A program made the translations under genes and the position numbers. Below, piece after piece: positions 1 to 10,686 of a stretch of 64,000 nucleotides of DNA. The notes below the pieces were generated by a model. That model was not told the DNA's origin and searched no databases. It saw nothing but the letters and a program-made list of their open reading frames with translations. The stretch comes from Rhizomucor pusillus (taxonomy: Eukaryota; Mucoromycota; Mucoromycetes; Mucorales; Lichtheimiaceae). Each line of letters starts with the position of its first letter. The stretch's first letter is position 1. The stretch lies in the NCBI GenBank assembly GCA_900175165.2, contig FWWN02000571.1, positions 1 to 64,000 of the forward strand. The letters are read 5' to 3'.

Positions 1-1307
1 ATTTATCCGTTCGCTGGGAATTGATTAGGAAATATTGTATGCAACGGATCCTTTTCTATTCCATAGGTGACAAATTTCTATTATATGAATCGATATCGGA
101 TTAAGTCATTTCTCTTGCATCTTTGACGTCAATTATAAGAATTCCCGAAAAGTTGTTTGCGTTTGGATGTTCGATCTAGCTTCGGTCTGCGATTAAGTAA
201 TGAATAATAATGACTTCGAGCAATAAAAAGCGATGAGAGTGTGAATGCATCTGTATTAATATACTGCACTCTGGGCTGAGCCGTTCGTATCATTTTGAAC
301 TTCGAGTTTAAAGTATTCGTGCTTCGTTATAGTTCAAGCAATCAATCATTCCCAAAGGTTTCTTGGGCGTGAAGAATTGGGTTACCAGCGGTACTTACCT
401 TCTTTCCCGAAAAGATTTCAACTGCAAACGCTTAGAGACTGCAATTATTCGATGAGTTAGCACCGCTCTTACGACGTATTTCAGCATACGGTATAGAATC
501 CTTCGCATTTTGCAACAGCGGCTGTTGGACGCTGCTGACTGCTGCGGAGGCACTACCTTTCCTTTCTATTCAACCAAAGCAATGAAAAGTACTAAGATAT
601 GAATCAGATGGCTATAGCAGTTTCTGATATCTCTCCGCCAAACGCACTTTTAGTTAGCTTTCATCCAAACCCAAACATAATATTTTGCGGTTGATGTCAA
701 GTTTGTGATGTTCTCTTGGATTCTCTGTGGCTACTGAATCGCTTCCAGCTCTTTCAAGTTGATGAACACTTCATAACTGCTCCAAACAAGCAATAATGTC
801 TGTCGCTGTTGGTGATCCGACAAATGTTGCTGATTTTCGCTACTCTATGGTCCGTACGACGAGCGCTTCAGTAATTGCTCCCATCCAATGCTTTTGCCTC
901 TCTGATTTCTCGGGAGTGTAGAGCAGTGCTAGAAAGAAGTTGTTTGAAGATTTAATCGATTTTTTCCATGTGCCAGCGTGGCATTTTGGGCTCAGCTTTT
1001 GCTATCATTGCCAAGATGTTGCGAAAGGCACATGTATTCTTCTTTTAAAGTCATGTTTACTGTCACAAAATATTCATGAATGTGCTTTTTCAAAGATGAT
1101 ATGAGCCTCTGGAATTTGCTGTCCAGCGCTAAGAAACATTGTTTGATAAGAAACATTGTTTGACATGATAAAAGGAAGAAAAGAAAGTCAGTGCGATTCT
1201 TTGCCTTTCTTCCCGGTATGAATTCGCAGACTATTACTGCTTGTAAGTAAAAACGGGAAACTTTGTCGTAATAAGGTTTCTTAACTAGTGCTTGATTCTG
1301 GGTAGCC
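1..1307. other. Gene-poor stretch, no gene supported
   Basis: AT-rich sequence with stop codons in all frames. The one longer frame (992-1315, minus) has no recognisable motif and a composition like the flanking non-coding DNA. No repeat, RNA gene or promoter could be supported. It may be upstream remains of the broken locus that follows. Confidence 0.6.
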
Positions 1308-3282
1308 TTGGTCATAATCCGGGAAAACTTACACTATATTGAAACTGGTGATAAGCAAAGCAGCACACTATGCTGGCTTGAACCAACTTTTGACCCAAGC
1401 TTCGAAGACCGGCTGACGACGGCTCTGCAGAATGTCGAGACACAACAGCTACCAAAGGAATCGTTAAAAGCATGGCTACATTTTCTCAGAATCAATGGAG
1501 TATTTGCAAATCATAGCCATCCGTTCGTTCATATTTTAAACGGTAGGTACTTACATGTATGAAGTCACCTCTTCTTCGTGCCAAGGACTGACCATGTGTA
1601 TGATCTTATACAGATTCTTTCTCGGGAAAAAAAATTGGTTCATCCTTGAGCCCTCCAAAAACTTCACGGCGGAACTTACAAGCCCTTCAAAATGCAGGAA
1701 CTTGCATGAAAAATCCCAGCACCTGCAGAAGCTCGTAGCACCGCTGGTGAGCGTTTCAAAAAGCAAGCCGTGACGGTGACTATTAATCAGGCTATTCTTG
1801 AAGCAGCCTTCAACACGCAGCTGCGAAAGTTTCTGGAAGATGCATACCAGAAGCGAGTTCTCAAAAACAAGATCCATGCAAGGTTTTCTATTGCGAGAAC
1901 GCAGCCGGAAAAATGCAGCTGCCGTTTACAAAGAAGTTCACAAGCAATTATTCAGCCCCTTGTCGGACGAACAGAAATCAAATCCAAGTTACATTGGCAT
2001 ATACGTCAAGAGACATAAAACTTATAATCCGCTAAAAATTTATCAAAGGCTATTGGATGATCTGGAGGAAGGCAAGGCAAAGGTGTCAGAGCCAATAGAA
2101 CCGAATGATCAGGAAGAGGGAGAGCAACAAGCACTTGATGACGACGATGGTGATCTTGCGGAAGATAACAAAGCGATTCGGACAGTCACTGCAAGCCTGC
2201 AGAACATACTGCATCCCGATTTTGAACCATCTGTGCTCCAAGAAGCCTTCAGAAAGGAGCAAGAGATAGTATCAAAACACATGAAACTTCTGTCGAGGTT
2301 ATTGAAGCATCTATAACAAAAGTCGCGACTGGGGAAATATCTAAGATATCCGGATATCCCGATTCGACGACGAAAGCCGTTGACATCGACTTTAGAGACT
2401 TAGCGACCAATTTTGAATTCGACAAGGAAGCAGAGACAAAGCTGCTAGTAGCGCCAGTGCAAGAAGATCTCCAGAAATTTCACCAGAGCAAAGTTTACAC
2501 TGCCGAACATCTATCAAACATTATGTCTGGATGCGTTGGTCGCTCCATCAACAAAAAGAAGGAATCAGAGACATTCAAACAAATAAGGCAACTGTTGCTG
2601 GAAGCCGTAAATGGCGACAAACAAGATGCTTCATTCAGGCACAGTCCTACTATTGCAGACGCTGCCCGACAATATAAAACCAATATGGATAACCTTTGGT
2701 CGCGCAAACGATTTGACAGAAATCTCAGAGTCTTAGTTATTGCACTCCTGCGGATTACCTTGGCACCACGAAGATTGGAAAAATTTTTACGCAAGCACCA
2801 AGAAAAAGTGGAGGAAAAGAAGGAAGAAGGACAAGCAATACACAAAAGCAGTGGCAAGGAAAAGGTCAAGAGCTTGATGAAGCAGTTGGACTCCGCATTG
2901 CTTTCAGGGCAGCATGATTGGGTTATTCAATCACTGGTCGAAAAACTGAAATCTGCTATATCCCAACCGCGAGAGCAAACCAGATCAAATGTCCGAACGA
3001 AGGATGCATATGAGAGTCATATTTTCGATTTATCTGAAGAAGAAGATGAAGACAATATTGAAGAGCAAGAGGATACACCAATCGCTGTAAGTATATAGAA
3101 GGGAGGAAGAAAAAATCAAAACTGATAATGACAGTTTCTTAGCAGAGCAACCAGACACCGAAGGAACCATCAGCAGGGACGCTGCCGCAGCTTCCAATAT
3201 CGCGCTTAGTGGTATCTAAAGAGCGCTATCAGATGGTAACCAACCTCTTCCATGCTTCCGCCGTGGACGAAGTAAAGACATG
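1308..3282 (+). pseudogene. Decayed uncharacterised protein gene
   Basis: A run of plus-strand frames reads as one highly charged protein, but in pieces. One block around 1770-1890 (frame with NQAILEAAFNTQLRKF) continues from about 1890 in another frame (AAVYKEVHKQLF). Near 2270-2285 the frame shifts again: after EIVS the sense continues as THETSVEVIEAS in a different frame and then runs without a break into the 2457-3098 segment. That segment is Lys/Glu-rich and ends in an acidic tail. A normal GTAAGT donor at about 3089 joins to 3143-3282, which ends KTSTOP-like at a TGA (3280-3282). The two frame changes lack plausible introns, so I read this as a broken gene. I do not recognise the family; it could be a relic of a mobile-element gene or a lineage-specific gene. 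Exact limits are uncertain. Confidence 0.4.
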
Positions 3283-4975
3283 AGATTCAGTCTCACTCAT
3301 AAATTTCAACTTGATTGCGGCAGAACTGGGCTAGTTACTGACCGTAGCCTCTGGAAAGGAAAAAATTTGGGTAAGTCAACGTTGGTGCTATAATATTCTG
3401 ATAGCTAATGGTGGAGCAAATAGCTTAGACCTCATTTTGTGAGTCTTGTCCCGAAACAAGGATATGCTCCGCGAAGCCTGCTACTACTTTATGAAACACG
3501 ACTGACTTCCTCATGTAATTTATAACTGTGGAAGCTAATCCGCTGGTTCTGCGAGATGCAGTAGTAATAAACTGACCAGCAGCGAGGAAAGTAAATATAA
3601 TTCTAGTCGTTTTTCCAATCGATGTGTGAAAATTAAACTATTCATATTAGCGATACGGGCAAGTGTTGATATTTTCTTGCGTAAAAGATCAGATCTACAC
3701 TAAGCTAAATGGAAAGGGTGGGTGTGTTTATTTTGGCACTCTCTGAGACTATACATTTGCAACTTTACGATCCTGCAGATATTTTCAAATCTCTTGGTAT
3801 CACTTTGCTTGCCCAAAATGATACAGGCAACAATGTAACGCTCCATAAGAGACACGGGTGTCCTCTTGGATAGCTATGGAAATCCGTGCCGTTTTTGCCG
3901 CACCTGTCAGATTATTTTTATCAGAATTTAATGCTGCACTGAGAAGCCGACCGTGTGTAACTTTGGATTCCGAACAGGACCCCGTTTCATTGTTGACAAC
4001 TTGGATAAATATATAGAACCAATAAACCAAGGATTTATTGATAATAATAGTAAATATAAAGCTCCCTGATGGAAAAATGTGAAACAAAGAGAATTCTTTC
4101 AAGCAAAGAGGATGTTGTGTAGAAAGTTTAAAATAAACATCAGTGAGCTTCACATCAGGAAAGCAGAAAGTTAGCTCGCTTTATTGCCAGTCAGAATTGG
4201 AGCCAGTTACTTCGCGCCTATTTAAAGGGCGTATTACTCGGGTGCCATGGCCGCTAAGCCGTGAAAGATATATCAAGTCTGATGGATACTGCATATTGTA
4301 AATACGATAGCTGGTTGCGGTGCGAGATCATGGGTGGCATGGAATGCATACTCGAAATACGTCATTCGGTTTATAATAAGGTTGTTATCTCGCTGATGCT
4401 TTTTGAAAGAACCATCCAGAAATCACTTAAGTTTTTTTATCGTGTCCCATACTGAATATGGTATATTTACTGTGTCAGTGACCATCGACGAATCATAATT
4501 GATCCGTAGGCTAAACAAAAACGATACCTTGCCCGAAATTAATGTGTATGTAACAAGAGAAATGTCAGTTTTATCTATCTAGCGTAAGAATATAGGGTCA
4601 ACGATGTCTACAATAGCAGATATCCAATCGCTGTCGCAAGGGTCATTAACATCTCTGACAAGGTAGTGAAAGGACGGCTTCTTCCAGAAGTATCTGATTA
4701 AAAGCAGAGGTTATTTCGTGTCCTTTCACACAAAAGCTCTGAAATGCACAACGAAATATTATAGACGAAAAGAGACTCATGAGTCAAGAAATGTGTTGTG
4801 ATCTGTATGGGTATGATATACAAAGAAAGTCGTCTTCGCCCAGCAAGGCATGGCTGGACTCAGCCAGCACTGAAGCGGAGTGGAAATCCATTATGCTCCA
4901 AAGAAGAGAGACTCTCTTCTTGGCGAGCAACTTGTCTCTTTCTTTTCTGAAACATTCCTCATCAGTTCTACCGAG
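3283..4975. other. Gene-poor stretch, nothing supported
   Basis: AT-rich DNA with short frames only (3800-4153 minus, 4261-4455 plus, 4779-5021 plus). None has a family motif or splice context. The last part (about 4750-4975) must hold the promoter and 5' leader of the synaptobrevin gene downstream. Confidence 0.6.
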
Positions 4976-5694
4976 ATGTACGTTGCAGTCTCTAATTAAC
5001 AAAAGAGCTGCTTATATTTAACAGTTTTTGTCACCAGGTCGTCTCCTTATGATCCCTACATACCCAATTCACCGCAGCCTGGCAACAATGCCAGCACGCC
5101 CAAAACGCAGCGTGTCCAAGCCCAAGTCGACGAAGTCGTCAATATCATGCAGGACAACATTGATAAAGTCATGCAACGTGGTGAACGTCTCGATGATTTG
5201 CGTGGCAAAACAGGTAAGAACGCTTACTTTCGCGGCGATGCGGGAGGTTGCGGCTAAGCTAACCGGCATATGAAAATTTAGAGGATCTCCAATCAACCAC
5301 CCACCACTTTAGACGAGGCGCCAACCAAGTTCGCAAGAGAATGTGGTGGAAAGACTTGAAATGGAAGATCATCATCGCTGTAAGCCATCTGTGGATATCG
5401 TTGTAATTCACTAATTTAATATCTAACATCATCGCTACAAATAGGTTACTATCATAGTCATTCTCGCCATCATCATCGGTAAGTCTGCTGACTCAAAATG
5501 CGTATTCCAAAGAAATAATATTCATGGATGCGTTCTTCTTCATTTATTCCAGGTTCGATCGTTGGAACTCAGGTAAGACATGAGGCGACCCAAAACAAAG
5601 AGTGCTGTGATACCGATGCATATTCCGAAACATTTAGACACGCGGCGGTGGAGGCGATAGCGGTAGCAGCAGCCAGCCCCAGACTTCCCAGTGA
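4976..5694 (+). CDS. SNC1: Synaptobrevin / v-SNARE (Snc1-like)
   Basis: R-SNARE of secretory and endocytic vesicles; its helix zippers with Sso- and Sec9-type t-SNAREs at the plasma membrane. Model: join(4976..4977,5038..5213,5282..5379,5445..5478,5553..5572,5638..5694), 128 aa. The N-terminal 25 residues are Pro/Asn-rich. The SNARE helix (about 27-87) contains [13 protein letters not shown], and the zero-layer Arg is R48 in VMQRGERL. The basic WWKDLKWK segment precedes a single membrane anchor (about 89-107) and a short Gly/Ser-rich lumenal tail ending in TSQ. The start is inferred: exon 2 opens with G in the phase that needs AT from upstream, and an AT followed by a GTACGT donor lies 60 nt before, with a CTAAT branch site, giving MSSPYDPY. 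Exons 4 and 5 are only 34 and 20 nt. Family identity is near certain; the first and last exons are less so. Confidence 0.88.
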
Positions 5695-7516
5695 AGATCA
5701 TACGAAACAAGTTACCATCGAGTTTGGAAAGCGTTTGCACTATTTCCAGTATACTTATCAGTTATTATTATAAATTTTTAAAGATCCTGTGCATAATGAT
5801 TTGAGAAACGAGATGATACTGTTATGATGTGTGAAGATACCAAAGATTGCCGACCTTGGTCTTACTCTGAAGCAAAGGTTCGAGATGGCAGTTTAAACTA
5901 AGCATCTAGATAGATAGTGAGTAACAGCACGATGTACTGTTGATAAAAGGCTGCATACATTCTACAAGAATTGTTGTCCGCATAGCAGAATGCCGCGTCT
6001 ATTCTTACATGAAATTCATGCGCTCTATTGGTACACATAGTGTGGAGACTACTACGCCGTATTCATTTTTTCTAGTCTCTGAGTTGGAGACTGATCACTA
6101 CGGCAAAATCGAGTATTGAAATCATTGTTTAAATCCAGGAAAATGATCCTTTGCCAAGCCTGAGTTTTCTGGTTTTATTCAAGGTTTACCTTTCCAGGAT
6201 AAAGCAATGATTCATACTTAAATCTAATGATAGCCCAGAAATAGAGATTCCAAGATGAAGTCATGCATTATCTATTAAAAAATGTACATAACAGCAGAAG
6301 GAACGAATTAATTGTTGATCCGGCATCGCAATATCGTTGAATACACATTCGGAAAGAAAATGTCAGGCGGTAGACAAAGAATTACTGACATAAAACTGCA
6401 TAGTGTTGGATGTTAGCTCAAGTACGTACATAGCAATGTTTCGAAAGTAGTCTTGGGAGGGGCAATGGCTTAATTTCTTTGCCGGGTGCATCCAAAAAGG
6501 ACAAGACACTTGTCCAGAATAAGAAAGAAAGATAACCATCCGGCTCAAGAAGTTAGTATGATTCCTTGACGAAAGCACGTTTTCTTGCTCACTTTATTTT
6601 CTTCTTTGGCATTCCGGGTGGGACTTTGAGGACGGATTCATTTACAACAAGTCTATCCGACCACGGTTTTGGATATCGAGGTAGGAGCAGATTTTCATGT
6701 GTGAGAGGGAGAAAATACTGATAGTTTGTAAATCATACAGGGTGGCAGCGACACGGATGGTGCTCAAGACCGGATCACATTGAGCTTTTACACTCCTATT
6801 TTACCAGCAATGTTATGCCTCTGCATAAGGATGAGAAGCTACACAGAGGATACAGATTGTATCTGTAGGACCTCGCCTACTTTTGGGAATTGGCGGAGCT
6901 GCCTCCCTGTGGTGATCCCTGGATATATCGTTGGCTTTACTTTGTTATTGTTCAACGTGAACTGAACGGCACCAATATATTAGAAAGAAAATGATAGAAT
7001 GAATCATGTGAATAAAGCGATTTTCCCAAGTCAAATATCTCGGTTTTTATCTTCCAGACTAAGTCTTTTGTCACCATCGAGCTGGCGTCGTTGATCGGAA
7101 TGAGGTGACACCTGTTCCTCTTCCCGTTGCTTTCCATCGTCAGCCAACCACCTACGGTGTAGATAGAGCTTGGAGCATCTGCATAACCAATAATGACGAT
7201 CAGCAATGTAAGCGGTTGTTGTCTCAGGGAATTAACGATGCATTATATGTATGCATCGCCGTTCCACGCAGAGGCCCGTGCGCCGCCCACGATCAGAGAG
7301 CCACCCTCGATGGTATGGCATCAAATTCTAGTTCCTAGGCTAATCTGTTTTCGGCACGATTGAGCAGAGCTCCTTTGTCTTAGACTCAAGGATAACCAGC
7401 AGCATCCAGCATAACGTATATAAATATTTCCTTATATAAGAAGAGTGGGCAATTTTTATTGCAACAGAGCCAGTATGTTTATAGATAACGTCGCAGTGAC
7501 CAAATGACGGCTTTAT
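5695..7516. other. Gene-poor stretch
   Basis: No gene could be supported. On the minus strand about 6980-7330 carries short pieces with a Kelch-like flavour (EGGSLIVGGA and IYTVGGWL) in different frames; they are too short and broken to call. The remainder is AT-rich with many stops. The 3' end of the lysozyme gene lies at the right edge. Confidence 0.5.
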
Positions 7517-8460
7517 TTAGCCATAGTAGTTCTTGTCCCAGCCAGCGGAGCAGAAGCTTACAGAGCCAGCATATTGCTAAATGGCAATTTAATTGAGTAC
7601 ATATGCGTCAAGCACCGGATGACCTGAATATTTACCTTGATGGTAGGCTTAGTCCAGCCACCAAATGGCGAAAAGTCGCTGAAGCTGAGAGAAGCGTCGT
7701 AGTGCTTGTGGTAATAAATTCAGATCAGCCACGTTCTCCCACAATATACGGAATAACGTGAGAGCTACTTACAGCGTACCAAAGTGGCAACGAGGAATCA
7801 AGCTCCCAGGAGGAGGATCCGGTGATCTGCGACCATTGGGAAGCAGAAGAATAGATACCGTATTTCCAGCCAGTCGAGTCAAGAGCAGACTTGAAGGACT
7901 TCAAGGCTTAACAAGTAATAAAAAATGTTAGCAACATTGTGAGCATCCTGAATTGGTTTCTTGTCCTCTTTCTTACTGCTGCGAGCGCTACTGGCGGATG
8001 GCCAGTTGTTAGCAGAAGGATCGATTTCGACGTCGAGCCAGAGACGTCCAACAGTCATCTTGTTGGAGCCAACGTAGTCAACAACCTCCTTGACCTGAGC
8101 AGCGGGCGACTTGCATGTGGAGCGGCCAGTGCAGGGGAACATGTAAATGTCAACGCTGGTGAATCCACCTGCTTTGGCGTTCTTGTAGTTCTGGAAGCAG
8201 TTGCTGTCAATTTTACCACCCTAGTACATTGTTAGCACGCTAGAACGTAGTAGTCGTCTTCTCTGATGCATGATACTTGCAGGGTTGCCTCCGTATGCCT
8301 CAATGTAGCAGCGGACAATAGCGTGATCGTAACCGAGTTTCTTTGCACAGCTCCAGGCGGAGGTGGAAGTCAAGGCAGAGACATCAACGCCAGTTTCGTA
8401 GGCTTGGACGGCGGTTGCTGCAAGGCCTGCGATAGCAGATACTAGGAGTGCAAACTTCAT
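7517..8460 (-). CDS. Secreted GH25 lysozyme (muramidase)
   Basis: Glycoside hydrolase family 25 enzyme, expected to cleave the MurNAc-GlcNAc bond of bacterial peptidoglycan outside the cell. Model: complement(join(7517..7576,7636..7704,7773..7906,7977..8220,8281..8460)), 228 aa. Residues 1-20 are a signal peptide (MKFALLVSAIAGLAATAVQA). The mature chain opens with YETGVDVS, with the catalytic-face Asp at D26. The family DxE motif is WLDVE (D123, E125). Then follow GWKYGIYSS, LPLWYA, FGGWTKP and the QYAG segment typical of the last strand, ending DKNYYG. Length fits single-domain fungal and protist GH25 enzymes. The first intron (8221-8280) uses a GC donor (GCAAGT), required for frame. It sits alone between gene-poor stretches. 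Likely role: defence against or feeding on bacteria (inference). Confidence 0.9.
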
Positions 8461-9699
8461 TTCTAAATGTCTACAAGTAATGAGAGTTGATCCTCTCAAT
8501 CCATCCCTATTTATATATATTTGTACAATTTCAATTAAGTTATTTCTGTCTGGATGTGGCGCCGGTGCAAGACAGGTGCCCTGCACAAACCAGTGCAACG
8601 TAGTGTGAAAGGAAAAGGAGTAGCCAAATTAGTTTAAAATTACCTAGTTCTAGAGAGAATACTCGGTGCAAGGCTACACAACAGAGTGCTCAGCATCTAC
8701 CTCGAGGATCATTTACAGGTAGTAGCGAGATCATTGATTGCTATGTAGCCTATTTCTACCAAGCATCGCTGTGTGGTGTACAATACCTACAAGCTAAAAA
8801 AACTGATGCTCTCTGCTTGCATCAATCGTAATAATAGCGTTCGTTACTGTTTAGCCAAACGAGCAACTTGATCGATCGAGACCTTTTTGACAAAGTTATA
8901 CCTAATATGGTGGTATGTCTGACAAGATCTGCACAGCAACGTTGCTGCCGTAATAGTTGATTTTTTTTATAAAAGTCACATTCAGACCAAAGTTTAAAAT
9001 AGTCTGCTGCTGGCATTTTTGGATCACGCTTACAATGCAACGGAAGAAGATGATGACTTGTTTGTTTTTACAAAGGGCGTTGTCAATCCGCTAATTGGTA
9101 ACCTTGCACCCGATCACTTGTCGATCGATGTTATCAGTACTGTATACAGTGAAGCAAAAGAGTTATTCGAGGTTCGGATAAAATAAAACAATTGCAATGT
9201 TGCATCGCAACAACCGTGCCACACTTTATTTTTCCTGTCACACGTGCGAAAACTCAATGCAGCGCGTATATGCAGAAATATTTTATTGCATCGTGCGACG
9301 TCTCTGCTCACATTGGATTCTACGAATTCACGGGGTACTCGACCGATTCCTTTTCTGACAATCATTGCCACACTGCGGGATCGAAAGCAGGGCACACAAC
9401 GTGAAAGCACAAAGATCAAAGTTACATTGTTGTCACACCACATGCACCTCTTTTTCAGAGCATAATTTTGCGTCATTTAGTAGGAAATATACACTGGGAT
9501 CAGCGTATGCGTAAATTCGTCGGGCCAGAGTATGTTTGCTGCGGATCATCGTGAAGAGTGACTAATATTAGAATTGCTCAATCAAACTGCCCAGTCCTTG
9601 TCATGCATCGCGGTTAGTCACACAGCTAATACACGGAACAGAATCGCGCGATGTTGTTAAAGATCATTTGATTACATTTTATTATTATTATTATTATTA
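8461..9699. other. Intergenic stretch
   Basis: Holds the upstream region of the lysozyme gene (a TATATATAT run near 8512-8520, about 55 nt before the start) and the downstream region of the frataxin gene. The frames at 8822-9040 and 9114-9476 show no motif and overlap each other on both strands, as expected of non-coding DNA. Confidence 0.55.
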
Positions 9700-9702
9700 T
9701 TA
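9679..9702. repeat. (ATT)n microsatellite
   Basis: About eight ATT units directly at the 3' end of the frataxin gene. Read on the coding (minus) strand it is (TAA)n, and its first unit is the frataxin stop codon. Confidence 0.9.
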
Positions 9703-10446
9703 TTCACCGATAGCTTCCGTTACATCAACCGGGCGGTTGAACACCTCGCTCAGTTCCTTGTTCAAAAGTTCATCCAGCGTATGGTTATCTCGGTGATAGA
9801 ACCATTTGCGGTGCTCTTCGTCGTAGTCGTATCGCACCGGTCCACTGCAACAGCGATCTGTTAGATGTCATCTTAACCCGCCCGCCACAGTTCAATTATG
9901 CTTGCCTCTTTGGAGACGATAACCAGATTTGCTGGTTAGGAGGCTGCTTGTTGATAACATAGGTACCGTGTTCTCCAAGCTTGATAGTCATTACACCTTG
10001 CTGATGTAAAACCCAAGTTAGCAAACAAGTAAGGCCAATTCTTTTTCTTATCAAGACGTGGATACTTGCAGCATACTCAAGGTCAAATCCATCCAATTCT
10101 ACTTCATCCCCAAGCGCTTCCAGATAATCGCACAAGTGGTCTAGTGTTTTGTCTGATATACGATGGTATCTCTCTGCTGTCAAAGTTCTAAACGGTAACT
10201 ATGTAAGGAACCCGTTTCGCCTTTCCCTCAACGACTTTTGGACTCTTACGCGCTCTTGTACGTCGTGCTGGACACATACCAGCGATGCTGGAATGCAGCG
10301 CTGGTGACAGGTCTTGGTAGCTGAACATGCACTCTCGATCGAGCGGCTGCTGTGTTCGACGAGCTTGCAAATCTACGTGTGCTGCTCAAGACAGCTGGCG
10401 TCTTGCATGTGCAGTAAGCAGCTCGGATCAATCGCGATACGGACAT
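9700..10446 (-). CDS. YFH1: Frataxin, mitochondrial
   Basis: Frataxin acts in the mitochondrial matrix in iron-sulfur cluster assembly with the Nfs1/Isu1 complex. Model: complement(join(9700..9844,9906..10000,10070..10187,10250..10446)), 184 aa. About the first 65 residues are rich in Arg, Ser and Ala without acids, a typical presequence. The mature domain starts near ATLTAERYH; helix 1 carries the acidic ridge (LDHLCDYLEALGDEVELDG). The sheet holds the family core GTYVINKQPPNQQIWLSSP, then SGPVRYDYDEEHRKW, and the C-terminal helix is LDELLNKELSEVF. Two of the three introns (10001-10069 and 9845-9905) need GC donors; using them restores the exact family sequence across each junction (YAQGVMT and SSPKSGPVRY). 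Start chosen as the first ATG in the presequence frame. Confidence 0.95.
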
Positions 10447-10686
10447 GTTCGATAGTGAACAAGGGGACGGAACGGAGACACTACTCCGAAAGAAAATGGG
10501 CCAAAATTGTTGTATATTGAAGTAGTCTCAATGCATGGGCAATATATATATATATAAGGTCTTGGGGTGGGGCATATGCAAGAAAATAGATATCGTGAAG
10601 GGGTAAAATAATATATAGAATATAATGCGTAAGGGATTGTTTTTTCCTCGGGTTGCAGTGTGGGACATGTAATCTGGGTGTGGGGT

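Noticed and set aside
6952..7338. Kelch-like pieces on the minus strand
   Set aside because: Only two short Gly-Gly motifs in different frames with stops between; no full Kelch repeat, start or splice pattern.
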